Assembly: GCA_023146675.1 (NCBI GenBank)
Contig: JAGLBQ010000203.1
Span: 1 to 7,196, forward strand
Direction: 5' to 3'
Source: Cocleimonas sp.
Lineage (GTDB): Bacteria > Pseudomonadota > Gammaproteobacteria > Thiotrichales > Thiotrichaceae
DNA: 7,196 nucleotides
Notes under the pieces: model-generated
The model's input: the letters and a program-made list of their open reading frames with translations, nothing else
Told to the model about the DNA's origin: nothing
Databases searched by the model: none
Made by a program: the position numbers and the translations under genes
Shown here: positions 6,759 to 7,196 of the stretch, piece by piece
Layout: each line of letters begins with the position of its first letter
Position numbering within the stretch: position 1 is the stretch's first letter

Positions 6759-7196
6759 CTATAGTTGTAATGCACGACAGTCCTTAGACAACCAGCCTAA
6801 TGTTACTGATTGACCTTCTTTTAAATCATCAAATTTAAACGAATTTGGTTGCTTGATGATAAACTCTGCACTGTCATTCAAAAATCGAATATAAATGCGC
6901 AGATGATCACCAATATAAATTATTTGTTTAATGACACCCTCAAAAACATTTTCACAGTCGATACCGTGCTGATCAGGATTCATAATCACTTTTTCAGGAC
7001 GAATAGATAAATACACGTCTGTATCTGACTCACTGAGATTAACACCTAAAGCAGTCACTGAATCATTTTCTGTTATTTTAACAACAACATTGCCATTGTC
7101 CTGATGCGATTCTATCACGCCATCTAAATGATTATTTTCACCAATAAACTCTGCCACAAATTTATTATCAGGACGTTCATACAGGGTTTTAGGATC
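6759..7196 (-). CDS. ABC transporter ATP-binding protein, PotA/PotG-like, C-terminal TOBE region (partial, N-terminus beyond right edge)
   Basis: This 145-residue tail of the ATPase that powers the importer enters from the right edge and ends at TAG (6761-6759). The frame is open to base 7196, so the GTG at 7157 is an internal valine codon and not a start. The first visible residues, DPKTLYERPDNKFVAEFIG, are the standard junction after the nucleotide-binding domain of PotA/PotG/UgpC-type ATPases. The rest is a TOBE_2 domain: SIRPEKV at fragment residues 64-70, IYIGDH at 93-98 and the closing GWLSKDCRAL at 134-143. TOBE domains of this type regulate the ATPase dimer. The Walker A, Walker B and LSGGQ motifs lie outside the window and cannot be checked. 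As the first visible gene of the operon, 36 nt ahead of the binding protein, it gives the order ATPase, binding protein, permease, permease. Confidence 0.9.
   Translation of the reverse strand, partial: DPKTLYERPDNKFVAEFIGENNHLDGVIESHQDNGNVVVKITENDSVTALGVNLSESDTDVYLSIRPEKVIMNPDQHGIDCENVFEGVIKQIIYIGDHLRIYIRFLNDSAEFIIKQPNSFKFDDLKEGQSVTLGWLSKDCRALQL

Noticed and set aside
6741..6776. Possible internal promoter before the binding-protein gene (TTACAA, 18 bp, TTATAC)
   Set aside because: Both boxes match the consensus poorly, the transcript would begin almost at the ribosome binding site, and the 36-nt gap is easily explained as an operon junction.

Overview
The window looks like an AT-rich proteobacterial chromosome, most likely gammaproteobacterial. 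This is inferred from the protein families and from the outer-membrane type lipoprotein, not from any marker gene. Every gene I can support lies on the minus strand, so transcription runs from the right edge to the left edge. There are no RNA genes, insertion sequences, CRISPR arrays or phage genes.

Right half (about 7196 to 3444): most of a binding-protein-dependent ABC importer operon of the polyamine/opine/GABA-type class (PotABCD/PotFGHI relatives). In transcription order it holds the C-terminal TOBE part of the ATPase (the gene runs off the right edge), a periplasmic substrate-binding protein starting at GTG, a long first permease (423 aa, with a periplasmic insertion of about 145 residues) and a second permease (281 aa). 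Spacing is tight (36, 101 and 10 nt). A long, nearly perfect hairpin fills the 101-nt gap between the binding-protein gene and the first permease gene. A probable intrinsic terminator follows the second permease gene.

Left half (3180 to 1): the first 1060 codons of a large alpha-2-macroglobulin family lipoprotein, open at the left edge. It has a lipobox, bait/MG-type modules and the typical MG2 signature, but the thioester region would lie outside the window. The 263-nt gap at 3181-3443 holds the operon terminator, a weak promoter candidate and a small palindrome at the ribosome binding site of the macroglobulin gene.

The importer genes should work as one unit: the binding protein captures solute in the periplasm, the two permeases form the channel and the ATPase drives it. 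The macroglobulin is probably an independent periplasmic defence or surveillance protein that happens to lie downstream. I see no convincing undescribed system. The most interesting signals are the intercistronic hairpin, the periplasmic insertion in the first permease, and a binding-protein pocket that seems to lack the tryptophans typical of polyamine binders.
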